Origin: JAAYCI01 sp031548875
Lineage (GTDB): Bacteria; Bacillota; Clostridia; Oscillospirales; Ruminococcaceae
Direction of reading: 5' to 3'
Assembly: GCA_031548875.1 (NCBI GenBank)
Contig: JAVBQQ010000033.1
Coordinates: 1 to 64,000, forward strand
Length of the DNA stretch: 64,000 nucleotides
Shown: one piece after another, positions 35,280-44,209 of the stretch
Layout: each line of letters opens with the position of its first letter
Numbering within the stretch: position 1 is the stretch's first letter
Made by a program: the position numbers and the translations under genes
The notes under the pieces: generated by a model
The model's input: only the letters and a program-made list of their open reading frames with translations
Databases searched by the model: none
Told to the model about the DNA's origin: nothing

Positions 35280-37453
35280 CCCGCGTCCACCTCCCGCTCG
35301 CCTTTGCCTGTTCCCGCCCCAGCCGTGCCGGGGTCATAGTCACTCCAGAACCTTTGCGGCGCAATCTGCAGCCGCAGGTCACACTGCAGGCAGCGGCCGG
35401 CCTCGCACAGGGTGGCCGTCTCATCGTAGCCGCGGTCCATCACCGCAAAGCTTTGCACCCGCTCGCCGGCGTCCAGCAGGTCCGGCTGCGCGCGCCGGCG
35501 CCCGCCGAAGCCGTCTTCGGCGCCCAGATAAGCGGCAGGATGCTGCGCGGGGGCCAGCGTCTCGTCAATGTCCCCCGCGCCGCCCAAAAAGCGGTCGATG
35601 CCGCGGGCGGCTTCCCGCCCGCTTGCGATGGCCCGGATGACCGAATCGGTACCCGATACGGCGTCGCCGGCGGCAAACACGCCGGGTACGCTGGCCGCAC
35701 AGCCCTCGCCCACCACGATGCGGTTGCCACGCGCCAGTTCCAGGCCAAACCCCTCGCCGATGTCCGGCCGCTGGCCGGTGGCAAAGATGACCGTGTCGGC
35801 CGGCAGCACCTCTTCGCTGCCCTCCACAAGCTCAATATGACTCTTGCCCTCCTCGTCGAAATAGAAGTTTTGGATGCCGGCAATGCGCACACCAGTCGCC
35901 TTTCCGTCCTCTTCCACCACCTCGAGGAAGGTCTTTTTGTTGTGCATCGTGAGCCCCTCCTGCAGCGCCCACTCGAACTCTTCCGCGGTGCTGGTCATAG
36001 CGTCTTCGGCCTCAAGACAGGCGGCCTGCACGCTCTTTGCGCCCAGCCGCCTTGCCACGCCGGCGCAGTCCAGCGCCACGTTGCCGCCGCCCAGCACCAC
36101 CACCCGCTCGCCGACAGAAAGAGAGGTGCCCAGCTCCGCCGTGCGCAGGAAATCAACGTTAACATGCACGTTTGGCAGGTCCGCCCCCGGGATGGGCAGG
36201 CGCACGCCCTTGTGCGTGCCCACGCAGGCCAGCACGGCGTCAAACCCGCTCTGCAGCAGCTTTGCCGGCTCGTCCACCCGCACGCCGGTCTTGACGGCCA
36301 CGCCCGCCGCCTCGATCTCGGCGACCTCGCCGTCCACCACGTCGCGCGGCAGCCGGTAGGCCGGGATGCCGTACCGCATCATGCCGCCCGCCTTGGGCAG
36401 CGCCTCGAACACGGTGACCTCATGCCCCTGCTTTGCCAGGTAGTACGCAGCCGTGAGGCCCGCCGGCCCCGCGCCCACCACGGCGACGCTCTTGCCGGTG
36501 GGCGGCTTGTGGGTGCTGTTCTCTTTCCAGCTGCCGTCGTCGCGGGTGCAGGCATAGCGCTTCAGGTCCCGGATGGCCACGGCTTCGTTCACATCCGCCC
36601 GGCGGCAGCCGGTCTCGCATTTGTGGTTGCAGATGTACCCCAGCGCGTGCGGGAAGGGCGCCTTCTCGCGGATGATGGCCACGGCGGCGGGGTAGTTTTC
36701 TTCCCGGATGAAACGCAGGTATGCCGGGATGTCGATGTGGGCCGGGCAGCCGTCCCTGCAGGGCAGCAGGGCCTCCTCGCGGGTCTTTCCCTCCATCTTT
36801 TTCGCAATGGCCTCCTGCTCGCGGATGGCCCCCGTGGGGCACACCTCGATGCAGGCACCGCAGAAGCGGCAGTCGGCTTTTTTCAGGGTTTCGCCCTGCA
36901 CCTTCACCTGCATGCGGCCGTTCACCTCTTCAAAGGCCAGCACCCCCACGCCACGCAGCTCGGCGCAGGCGCGCACACAGCGGCCGCACAGGATGCAACG
37001 CACCATCTCGTGCAGAACGACGGGATTCTTCTCATCCGCCGGCAACAGGATGGGCCGGGGCCGCAGGGCGCGCCCCGTGTCCCCCACCACCTGCGAGATG
37101 CTCTGCAGTTGGCAACGGCCGTACTTAGGGCAGCCGGTGCAGTCGCTGGGGTGGGTCTTGAACATCAGGTCCACCGACAGCTTGCGCACCGCCTCGGCTT
37201 CGGCATCGTGCGCGTCGGCCACCATACCCTCCTCGGCGGGGGTGGCGCATGCGGCGTGCAGGCCCTCGCGGCCCTCTATCTTCACCATGCACAGCCGGCA
37301 GTTGGCCGTGTGGCGCAGGTTTTCATGGTCGCAGATGTGCGGGATATACACACCTGCGTCCAGCGCCGCCTGCAGCACCGTGCGGCCCTCGGCCGTCTCG
37401 ATGGCCCTGCCGTTTACAGTTAGGCGGATGGTTTTGAGATTTTCATTTGCCAT
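35276..37453 (-). CDS. NuoG-like ferredoxin fused to GltD-like NAD(P)H oxidoreductase
   Basis: A 725-residue fusion. It has an N-terminal 2Fe-2S domain (CDHENLRHTANCRLC) and a NuoG-type His/Cys cluster region (HPSDCTGCPKYGRCQLQ). Two 4Fe-4S clusters follow (CILCGRCVRAC, CRFCGACIEVCPTGAI). The C-terminal half from about residue 235 is like the glutamate synthase small subunit: CRDGCPAHIDIPAYL, FAD loop VAVVGAGPAGLTAAYY, NAD(P) loop VVVLGGGNVALDCAG, and GVFAAGDAVSG. It is placed to take electrons from NAD(P)H and deliver them to the flavoprotein encoded upstream. The start at 37453 gives a natural N-terminus; an ATG 4 codons earlier is also possible. Confidence 0.88.
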   Translation of the reverse strand: MANENLKTIRLTVNGRAIETAEGRTVLQAALDAGVYIPHICDHENLRHTANCRLCMVKIEGREGLHAACATPAEEGMVADAHDAEAEAVRKLSVDLMFKTHPSDCTGCPKYGRCQLQSISQVVGDTGRALRPRPILLPADEKNPVVLHEMVRCILCGRCVRACAELRGVGVLAFEEVNGRMQVKVQGETLKKADCRFCGACIEVCPTGAIREQEAIAKKMEGKTREEALLPCRDGCPAHIDIPAYLRFIREENYPAAVAIIREKAPFPHALGYICNHKCETGCRRADVNEAVAIRDLKRYACTRDDGSWKENSTHKPPTGKSVAVVGAGPAGLTAAYYLAKQGHEVTVFEALPKAGGMMRYGIPAYRLPRDVVDGEVAEIEAAGVAVKTGVRVDEPAKLLQSGFDAVLACVGTHKGVRLPIPGADLPNVHVNVDFLRTAELGTSLSVGERVVVLGGGNVALDCAGVARRLGAKSVQAACLEAEDAMTSTAEEFEWALQEGLTMHNKKTFLEVVEEDGKATGVRIAGIQNFYFDEEGKSHIELVEGSEEVLPADTVIFATGQRPDIGEGFGLELARGNRIVVGEGCAASVPGVFAAGDAVSGTDSVIRAIASGREAARGIDRFLGGAGDIDETLAPAQHPAAYLGAEDGFGGRRRAQPDLLDAGERVQSFAVMDRGYDETATLCEAGRCLQCDLRLQIAPQRFWSDYDPGTAGAGTGKGEREVDAG

Positions 37454-37516
37454 GGTTTGGCGCATTTCCTTTCTGATTCACATCGGTTGAGGGCACAGCC
37501 CGCGGGGTGGGAGTGC

Positions 37517-38968
37517 TCAACCCTCGCCTACGAAGCTGGCGGCGCTCTCGCCCGCAAAGCGGCCGGAGTTTACACAGAAGCCCATCGTGTTGCCGGGCAG
37601 CAGGAACATGTAGCTGTCTCCGTAGATGTTGCAGGCGTCGGTGCCGGCGGCGTACAGGCCGGGTATCTTCTCCCAGTCGGGCCGCAGCACCTCCATCTCC
37701 TTGTTCACCTTGATGCCGCCCAGCGTGCCGTAAGCGCCGGGGCGGAAACGCGCGGCGTAGTAGGGCGCTTTCTTGAGGGGCTTCATGTACTTCTTGGGCT
37801 TGTACAGCTCGGTGTCGCCCGAGACGCACATCTCGTTGTACTCCTCGATGGTCTCGTTCAGCACTTCAGCGTCGATGCCCAACATCCCGGCCAGCTCCTC
37901 GATAGAATCGGCCTTCACATAGTCCTTGGTGCCGGCGGCAATGCCGGCCTCCACCATCTCGTCGAAATCATCCACGTTGTCGGGATGATGCACGAAGTTC
38001 ACTACATCCACGCCGTTCCGCTTATAGCCGCGCAGGATGGTGGAATCGAGCAAGGCGTAGCCAATGCGGCCCTTCTGCAGGGCGATGGCATTGCCGCAGA
38101 AGGTGTTGTTCTGCATCTGTTCCTCGTTGATGAACCGCTTGCCCTGCTGGTTGACGAGCAGGTTGGGCTGCATAAACACCGCCGGGATACAGGGCGGGCC
38201 ATCGTTGCCCTCGGGCAGGATGTAGATCATCTCGAACACCATCTCGGTGGTGGCCGCGCCCACCTCCTCGCACATGCGGATGCCGTCGCCCTTCAGGCCG
38301 GGAATGGCAAAGTTGAACATGTCCTCGCCGAAGGTGAAGCCTGTGCGCTCGCGGATCATCTGGGGGTTGTCGCCCGCGCCGCCGGTGCCCACAATAGCCG
38401 CCCTGCAAACCGCCTTAATCTCCTCGCCGTCCGGCCCTTTGGCGTATACGGCGCACACCTTGCCCGCATTGTCCAATTCGATCCTGGTGCCCGGGGTTTC
38501 CAGGTAGATCTCCACACCTAGCTCCTTCGCGCGCTCCAGCAGGGCTTTCACCATGGCCGCGCCGTTGTTGCGGCCGATGCCCCCGTTCACCGACACGATG
38601 TGCCAGGTCTGCTCCGATTTCGGGAAGTAGCGGAAGGCCCCCGCGAACTCCACACCCATCTCCTCCAGCCACTCGATGGTCTCGCCCGAGCGCTCGAAGT
38701 ACTTTTTCACAAGGCCGGCGTCCACCCGCCAGTGGGTGTAGTCCATGAACATATTGAACGCCTTTTCCACATCGATATCCACCATCTCGCGTTTTTGGTA
38801 CTTTGTGCCGATGCCCAAGGGGCCCATGCCCATGTTGGCAGCGCCGCCGGCAGTGTTCGCCTTCTCGAACACCACCACTTTTGTGCCGTCTTCGGCGGCC
38901 TGCACGGCGGCGGCAAGGCCTGTGGGACCGGCGGCCACTACGACGATCTCTGTTTCGATGGTTTTCAT
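37517..38968 (-). CDS. FAD-dependent oxidoreductase, fumarate reductase/ketosteroid dehydrogenase family
   Basis: A 483-residue cytosolic flavoprotein with the FrdA-type fold. The FAD loop is VVVAAGPTGLAAAVQAAEDG, followed by FEKANTAGGAANM. The mid-region SVNGGIGRNNGAAMV and the C-terminal YGTLGGIKVNKEMEVLR and LYAAGTDACN match the family. Such enzymes reduce or dehydrogenate C-C double bonds of organic acids or ring compounds; the substrate is unknown. There is no signal peptide or heme motif, so electrons likely come from the downstream NuoG-GltD protein. GGGAGG precedes the ATG. First gene of the operon and divergent from a PucR regulator. Confidence 0.85.
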   Translation of the reverse strand: MKTIETEIVVVAAGPTGLAAAVQAAEDGTKVVVFEKANTAGGAANMGMGPLGIGTKYQKREMVDIDVEKAFNMFMDYTHWRVDAGLVKKYFERSGETIEWLEEMGVEFAGAFRYFPKSEQTWHIVSVNGGIGRNNGAAMVKALLERAKELGVEIYLETPGTRIELDNAGKVCAVYAKGPDGEEIKAVCRAAIVGTGGAGDNPQMIRERTGFTFGEDMFNFAIPGLKGDGIRMCEEVGAATTEMVFEMIYILPEGNDGPPCIPAVFMQPNLLVNQQGKRFINEEQMQNNTFCGNAIALQKGRIGYALLDSTILRGYKRNGVDVVNFVHHPDNVDDFDEMVEAGIAAGTKDYVKADSIEELAGMLGIDAEVLNETIEEYNEMCVSGDTELYKPKKYMKPLKKAPYYAARFRPGAYGTLGGIKVNKEMEVLRPDWEKIPGLYAAGTDACNIYGDSYMFLLPGNTMGFCVNSGRFAGESAASFVGEG

Positions 38969-39166
38969 TGTGTTTCCTCCCTTGGTTTGGCGCGCGCAGG
39001 GTCTCGTTCGCCCTTGCGGCAGCTTGTGTATAGTGGTAGAATACAGTTATGCATATTATTTATAATAGCTATTCTCACGCGCTTTCACAATGTTCCAGCA
39101 TCTAAAGCTGCGGCGTAAATGCACATATGTTTTGTGTTGCAGCACAATGCCACCCGGAGGTTCCCT
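38969..39166. promoter_or_regulatory. divergent promoter region of reductase operon and PucR gene
   Basis: 198 bp between divergent genes. An AT-rich core with TATAAT (39059-39064) faces the regulator gene. AGAATA and TATTCT flank it as an imperfect inverted repeat, a possible regulator site. Confidence 0.45.
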
Positions 39167-40702
39167 ATGCTGCTGAGCAAGCTGGCCCACGCCTTGCACG
39201 ACTTTGCGCCCCGCTACGAGCGCACAGCCGCCGGCACCAATGTTTTCGCCTGCCAGCCGCTGGCCATGGGCGCGGCGGAACAGGAGGGCGTCCTGTATGT
39301 GGGCGCGCTCTCGCAGGCGCGGGCTTTGCTGGCCGAAAATAAAGACGCAGCCGCCCTGCCGCTCCTCTGCATCGAGGACGCGCCCTTCACCCCTGGCGAA
39401 TTTGCGCGCATGCTGCTGGTGGCGGCCGGCACGGGACTGGACGAACTGATGCAGGCCGCAGTGCACGCCTTGGCCGCCCAGGCCCACCTACAGCAGGGCA
39501 TGCAACGGCTCATCGTGGCCATGAACAGCAACCGCGGCCTGCAGCACCTCGTGGACGAAGCCTGCGACGTGTTGGGCAATCCGCTCTCGGTCATCGATAT
39601 CAGCTATCGCATCCTCGCCCAGTCCACCGAAGGATTCGACGACAGGCCGGACATCCAGCAGCAGCGCACCGCGGGCTACCTGATGCCCGAAAATCTGGCT
39701 GACCTGCGCGATGACGGAGTGTACCGCAAGCTGCGCGAGACGCGCTACCCGTATATATCCACCCAAAAACGGTTCGACACACCCTGGCTGCACACGCTGG
39801 TGTTCGTGCAGGGCATCGAGGTAGCCTCGGTCAGCTTGATGGAAAAAAAACGTCCCATCAGCAAGGACGACATCGAACTCTTCCACTTCTTCAGCGGCCT
39901 TGTGTCCATGGAGCTGCAAAAAAGCGAGTTTTTCAAGGTGAACCGGGGCTTCATGCACAGTTTTCTGCTCTCCGAACTGCTGGAGGGCAACATCGTGGAC
40001 ACCGGCGTCATCGACCTGCGCCTGCAACAGCTGGACTGGCGGCCTACTCCTTTCCTGTACGTACTGGCGCTGACCGGCCGCACCGGTCCCCTGTCCGGCA
40101 ATCAGATGGATCTTGTGGCCAAACAGATACACGAGCTGCTGCCGGGCAGCCGCTGGGCCATCTTCGAACGGTACATCGTTTTTCTGTTGAGCATGCCAGA
40201 CGAAGACACCTCCTTTTGGGCAGAGGGTGCCCCGCTGGCCGAGTACCTGGCGGCCAACGGCCTGGCCGCCGCCGTGAGCGACCGGTTTTCAAACCTGATG
40301 CAGACGCGGGAACAGTACAAAAAAGCGCTGAAAGCTCATGAAATCGCCGGGCGGCTGGGCAGCGGAGAGACCATCTTTCGATACCCCGACTACCGCATCT
40401 TCCATGTGGGCGCCGCACTGCAAGCCGGCGGCAACCTTCGGGAGTTCATCCACCCTGCGGTGCTGCGCATCGCCGAGCACGACCATGTCCACAACACCCA
40501 CTTCCTGGACACGCTGGAGATGCACCTGAAGTACATGGACAATCCCACGAAGGCCGCGGCCGAGCTGTTCATCCATCGCAACACACTTTTTTACCGTGTC
40601 GCAAAGGCGAAGGAGCTGTTCCAGATCAGCCTGGCGGACGGCGAAGAGCGGCTGCAGGTGCACCTGTCCATCAAGTTTTTGCGGCTGCTGCAGTGCAGCT
40701 GA
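39167..40702 (+). CDS. PucR family transcriptional regulator
   Basis: A 511-residue regulator with the PucR/CdaR layout: an N-terminal sensor region, a middle GGDEF-like part (about 290-400), and a C-terminal helix-turn-helix (about 445-508) with FLDTLEMHLKYMDNPTKAA and ELFIHRNTLFYRV. The ATG at 39167 has CCGGAGG 6 nt upstream. It is divergent from the reductase operon and is its likely regulator, with an organic substrate as inducer. Confidence 0.88.
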   Translation: MLLSKLAHALHDFAPRYERTAAGTNVFACQPLAMGAAEQEGVLYVGALSQARALLAENKDAAALPLLCIEDAPFTPGEFARMLLVAAGTGLDELMQAAVHALAAQAHLQQGMQRLIVAMNSNRGLQHLVDEACDVLGNPLSVIDISYRILAQSTEGFDDRPDIQQQRTAGYLMPENLADLRDDGVYRKLRETRYPYISTQKRFDTPWLHTLVFVQGIEVASVSLMEKKRPISKDDIELFHFFSGLVSMELQKSEFFKVNRGFMHSFLLSELLEGNIVDTGVIDLRLQQLDWRPTPFLYVLALTGRTGPLSGNQMDLVAKQIHELLPGSRWAIFERYIVFLLSMPDEDTSFWAEGAPLAEYLAANGLAAAVSDRFSNLMQTREQYKKALKAHEIAGRLGSGETIFRYPDYRIFHVGAALQAGGNLREFIHPAVLRIAEHDHVHNTHFLDTLEMHLKYMDNPTKAAAELFIHRNTLFYRVAKAKELFQISLADGEERLQVHLSIKFLRLLQCS

Positions 40703-40727
40703 ACGGGCAAACGCCTCAAATAGAAAA

Positions 40728-40754
40728 GGCCCCGCACAACGCATGTGCGGGGCC
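40728..40754. terminator. hairpin between PucR and lipoprotein genes
   Basis: GGCCCCGCAC (40728-40737) pairs perfectly with GTGCGGGGCC (40745-40754). On the minus strand it is followed by TTTTCTATTT, so it mainly terminates the lipoprotein gene. Confidence 0.7.
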
Positions 40755-40823
40755 AGCCCCTGGAAGGATCCGTATCAAAAGGTATGCAGAGCAGTTTGAT
40801 GCATCGTTCTGTTCTGTGCAATT

Positions 40824-41375
40824 TCAGGCGTCAAAATCGAGCTGCAGCGCACTGGAGGTGGCCAACGGGTCGCCACTGGCGGCATCCTGCACGGCAAAGG
40901 TGACCTCCACCCTGCCCACGTGCTCCACACCCTGGGCGGCCAGATCTTCAGCAACGAAGAAGAGGTCACAATCCAGCTCTGCGGTGGGGGCGACTGTGTG
41001 ATCGAAGGCAAGGTCCACCGCCGCACCATCGATGGTGGCATCGGTTGCGGCCACACGGATCTCCCCGGCGGTGTTGTTCTTGATATACAGCCGCACATAG
41101 CCGCCCTCGTCGTCGTTCACGCCACGGGAGAAACCCATCGCACGGACACTGACGCCACCGTCATTCAGCAAGTATTCGTCCATGTTGATGGTGCCGGCGC
41201 CCGCCCAGTCGATGGTAGAGGCGGCCTCGCCATCATCACCGGCCGCAAGGTTGTCGGCCATGGCTGCCGCGGCGGAGGAACCGTCCCCAGGGGTGGAACC
41301 CGTGCTCGTGCCGCATGCTGCCAGGCTCAGAACCATAAGAAAAGCAAGCGTCAAAGCAATTTTTTTCATCTTCAT
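40824..41375 (-). CDS. small lipoprotein of unknown function
   Basis: A 183-residue exported protein with lipobox LAAC and modified Cys21, a Ser/Gly/Ala linker, and one small beta-rich domain (about 55-183) with strands such as GGYVRLYIKNNTAGEIRV and GRVEVTFAVQD. This resembles a small Ig-like fold seen in many clostridial lipoproteins. GGAG lies just before the ATG. It is flanked by terminators on both sides, so it is a single-gene unit. The AT-rich stretch 41390-41440 is its promoter region. No function is proposed. Confidence 0.75.
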   Translation of the reverse strand: MKMKKIALTLAFLMVLSLAACGTSTGSTPGDGSSAAAAMADNLAAGDDGEAASTIDWAGAGTINMDEYLLNDGGVSVRAMGFSRGVNDDEGGYVRLYIKNNTAGEIRVAATDATIDGAAVDLAFDHTVAPTAELDCDLFFVAEDLAAQGVEHVGRVEVTFAVQDAASGDPLATSSALQLDFDA

Positions 41376-41528
41376 CTTCTCCTTTATAATTTTATAAATG
41401 TTATTTTACATTATGTTAATTATAATTATATTATCTGATGAGATGATTGTACCATGCCTCTTTCAAAATGTAAATACCCACCCGTCCCCGCAGAGCCCCG
41501 TGCGCGCCAACGTTTGGGCAGTAGGCAC

Positions 41529-41574
41529 AAAAACAGGCATATGTGCGCCAGATAGCGCACATATGCCTGTTTTT
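41529..41574. terminator. bidirectional terminator, perfect 20-bp stem
   Basis: AAAAACAGGCATATGTGCGC (41529-41548) pairs perfectly with 41555-41574 around a 6-nt loop. It lies 21 nt beyond the hisB stop codon. Confidence 0.9.
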
Positions 41575-41595
41575 CATCGCATCTATTCCGTTTCC

Positions 41596-42186
41596 TTACA
41601 ATGCCCCTTTTGTGGACCACACGCCCGGCGCGCGCGGCTCGGGCTGGGTGGCCATGTCCAACGCCTTTGCCAAGGCTTTGAAGCCGGCCTCGGCCACATG
41701 GTGGTTGTTGGTGCCGCGGGTGTGCACAAAGTGCAGGTTCATGCCTGCAGTGGAGGCCAGTGTGTGGAAAAAGTGGCCGATCATCTCGGTGTCCAGGTCG
41801 CCAATGCGGCTGGCCGAAAAAGTCAGGTCGCTGTCGCACCAGGCGCGGCCCGACAGATCCACCGCGCACAGGATGAGCGCGTCGTCCATGGGCAGGTGGA
41901 AAAAACCATAGCGCTTGATGCCCTTTTTGTCGCCCAGCGCCTGGCGAAGCGCCTCACCCAGCACGATGGCCACGTCTTCGGCCGAATGGTGGGAGTCCAC
42001 CATCAGGTCCCCCGTACATTTCACGGTCAGGTCAAACAGCCCGTGCCGGGCAAACCCATCAATCAGATGATCCAAAAAGCCGATGCCCGTATCGCAGGAA
42101 CATTTCCCGGCGCCATCCAGATCCAGCGTCACCTTCACCTTGGTTTCGCCTGTCGCCCGCTCCACGGTCGCCGTCCTGTTCGCCAT
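41596..42186 (-). CDS. hisB: imidazoleglycerol-phosphate dehydratase
   Basis: A 196-residue monofunctional HisB, the usual bacterial length, catalysing the sixth step of histidine synthesis. Both metal-binding repeats are intact: DTGIGFLDHL and DSHHSAEDVAI in the first, GTNNHHVAEAGFKAL in the second. The ATG at 42186 has GGGGGA 7 nt upstream; a GTG two codons earlier is less likely. No other his gene lies in the window, so hisB here is isolated between terminators and an unrelated operon. 42187-42368 holds no gene. Confidence 0.93.
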   Translation of the reverse strand: MANRTATVERATGETKVKVTLDLDGAGKCSCDTGIGFLDHLIDGFARHGLFDLTVKCTGDLMVDSHHSAEDVAIVLGEALRQALGDKKGIKRYGFFHLPMDDALILCAVDLSGRAWCDSDLTFSASRIGDLDTEMIGHFFHTLASTAGMNLHFVHTRGTNNHHVAEAGFKALAKALDMATQPEPRAPGVWSTKGAL

Positions 42187-42368
42187 TGGCACATCCCCCT
42201 TTGCAGTGGTGTCGCGGTGTTGGGTTGCATCCTCTTCTAAAAATCATACCACACATCCGCGCGTTGTTCAATTGGCCGCCCGGACAAAAAGGAAACCGAA
42301 GAGAAGGGCGGGTGTTTCCCGCGTTCTCTCCGGCAGTCGATATTCCGACCCTTGAACTTATCTTGGAT

Positions 42369-43214
42369 TCAATACTCCGCCGGCATCTCGGCAAGGTCCG
42401 CCATGCAGAATACCGGCCCGTCTATGCACACGTACTGGTGGCCGATGTTGCACTTGCCACACTTGCCCACGCCACAGCTCATGCGCATCTCCAGCGTGGT
42501 GTACAGCCGCTCGCGCGGCATACCCATCTCCTCCAACGCGGCCTGCACCGCCTTGATCATGATGGGCGGACCGCACAGGATGGCGTAGAGGTTGGAAAAA
42601 TCGAGATTCATATCCCGCACCAGGTTGTGCGGGAAGCCCACAAGCCCCTCCCAGCCGTCCTCGGGGTTGTCGATGGTAAGCGAGACGTTGGCCATCTCGC
42701 AGCCGGACCAATCACCGTAATCGCCCGAGAAGCAGTGGTCTTTGGCCGTGCGGGCGGCCAGCAGCATCTCCACCTGGCCGTACTTTGCACGGTTGTCCGG
42801 ATCGATGGCATAGAGGATGAACGGGCGCAACGGCGCAAGGCCCAGGCCGCCTGCGATGAAGAGCAGGTTTGCCCCCTCCATCTTTTCCAGCGGGAAGGTG
42901 TTGCCAAACGGGCCGCGCACGTAAAGGTAATCGCCCTCGCGCAGGCCATGGATGGCGTCGGTGAGCTTGCCGGTGCGCTTGATGGTGATCTCAAACCAGT
43001 CCTTGATGAGCGGCGAGGAAGAGAAGCCGAAGGGCGCTTCGCCCACGCCCGGCAGGCCCAGCTCCACAAACTGGCCTGGCAGGAAGTCCATCACATGGTC
43101 GCCCTCCAGGCGCAGGCGGTAGGTCTTCACGTCCAGTTCGGGCGAGAAGGTCTCCTGCGTCACCTTTTCGATGACGGCCCGCATGGGCAGGTATGGGTTT
43201 TGAGGTGTCGTCAC
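42369..43214 (-). CDS. FlxA-like FAD/NAD(P)-binding ferredoxin-reductase subunit
   Basis: A 281-residue FNR-type protein of the dihydroorotate dehydrogenase electron transfer / sulfhydrogenase gamma group. The FAD region contains FLPGQFVELGLPG, the NAD(P) region LLFIAGGLGLAPLRPFI and ILCGPPIMI, and the C-terminal 2Fe-2S site CGVGKCGKCNIGHQYVC. The GTG start overlaps the previous stop (GTGA) with AAGGAGG upstream. It is the last gene of the HdrC-HdrA-MvhD-Flx chain and should be its NAD(P)H entry or exit point, as FlxA is in sulfate reducers. Confidence 0.85.
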   Translation of the reverse strand: MTTPQNPYLPMRAVIEKVTQETFSPELDVKTYRLRLEGDHVMDFLPGQFVELGLPGVGEAPFGFSSSPLIKDWFEITIKRTGKLTDAIHGLREGDYLYVRGPFGNTFPLEKMEGANLLFIAGGLGLAPLRPFILYAIDPDNRAKYGQVEMLLAARTAKDHCFSGDYGDWSGCEMANVSLTIDNPEDGWEGLVGFPHNLVRDMNLDFSNLYAILCGPPIMIKAVQAALEEMGMPRERLYTTLEMRMSCGVGKCGKCNIGHQYVCIDGPVFCMADLAEMPAEY

Positions 43215-44209
43215 GGCTGTGCCTCCTTCGCTTGGGATGCCACCAGCACCCCGGCAATGGTGCGGATGTTTACGCCCGCCGGGCAGGCGCGCAGGCAGCG
43301 GCCGCAGCCGGTGCAGGCCGGGAAGCCCGTGTTCTGCGGGATGTACAGGTATTTGTGCAGCACCCGCTGGCGGTAGCGCTCGTGCCGTTTGGCGCGCGGG
43401 TTATGGCCGGATGCGTGCAGCGTGAATTTGGGGTAGATGCAGCTGTCCCACAAGCGGTAGCGGGACACCTCCGTTCCCTCGGTCACGTCCTTGAACTCAA
43501 AGCAGTGGCAGGTGGGGCAGATGTACGTGCACATGCCGCAGCCCTGGCAGGCAAACGTGAGCTTCTGCCAGTCGACGGCGTCGAACAGGTCGGCCTCCTC
43601 GGTGGCCGGGTCCAGCTTCAGGGTGGCGGGCGGGACCGACGCCTTGCGGCCTTCGTCGCAGGCAAGGCCCGCCGTATCCGGGCAGCTTTGCAGCGCGGCG
43701 CGGCCCTTGTCGGAAAGGTGCGCCAGCGCATACCCCTCGCCCTCGGGAACCAGGAGGATGTCGCAAAAGTCGGAGAAACCCTTGTCCACGCCCACCTCGT
43801 CGCAAAAGCAGCCGGGCTTTTTCTCTTCGCAGCCCACGCCGATGAGCAGGTTCGCGTCCAGGCGGCGCTGGAAGAAGGGGTCGGCGTAGCGGCCGCCCTC
43901 GAAGACCGCCTGCAGCATCCGCAGGGCCTCGCAGTCGCACGGGCGGGCGCCGAAGATCACCGCGCCCTCTGGCGGCGCGCTTTCACGGGCGCCCTCCTCG
44001 CCAAAGGTCATCAGCTTTTCGCTCTGGGGGAAGTAGAACTCTTTCATCGATTTGTAGGACACGCGGTCGTCCAGCAATATCTCGTCCGGGGCCGCCACGC
44101 GGAACTCGACGATCTTGCCTGTGTCCACCGGGCCCACCAGCGTGCGCTCTTTGGCAAGCGCGGCCAGCAGGGCGCGCAGGGCGTCTTTCGAAACAAAAAA
44201 ATCAGCCAT
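43211..44209 (-). CDS. FlxB-like 4Fe-4S dicluster protein (sulfite reductase A / hydrogenase beta family)
   Basis: A 332-residue protein. The N-terminal part is the 4Fe-4S dicluster family domain of anaerobic sulfite reductase subunit A (FGARPCDCEALRML, GVGCEEKKPGCFC). Two clusters follow: CQGCGMCTYICPTCHCF and CTGCGRCLRACPAGVNI. GGGAGGTGA precedes the ATG at 44209, which overlaps the previous gene by 8 nt. It likely wires electrons between the FNR-like subunit and MvhD. Confidence 0.82.
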   Translation of the reverse strand: MADFFVSKDALRALLAALAKERTLVGPVDTGKIVEFRVAAPDEILLDDRVSYKSMKEFYFPQSEKLMTFGEEGARESAPPEGAVIFGARPCDCEALRMLQAVFEGGRYADPFFQRRLDANLLIGVGCEEKKPGCFCDEVGVDKGFSDFCDILLVPEGEGYALAHLSDKGRAALQSCPDTAGLACDEGRKASVPPATLKLDPATEEADLFDAVDWQKLTFACQGCGMCTYICPTCHCFEFKDVTEGTEVSRYRLWDSCIYPKFTLHASGHNPRAKRHERYRQRVLHKYLYIPQNTGFPACTGCGRCLRACPAGVNIRTIAGVLVASQAKEAQP

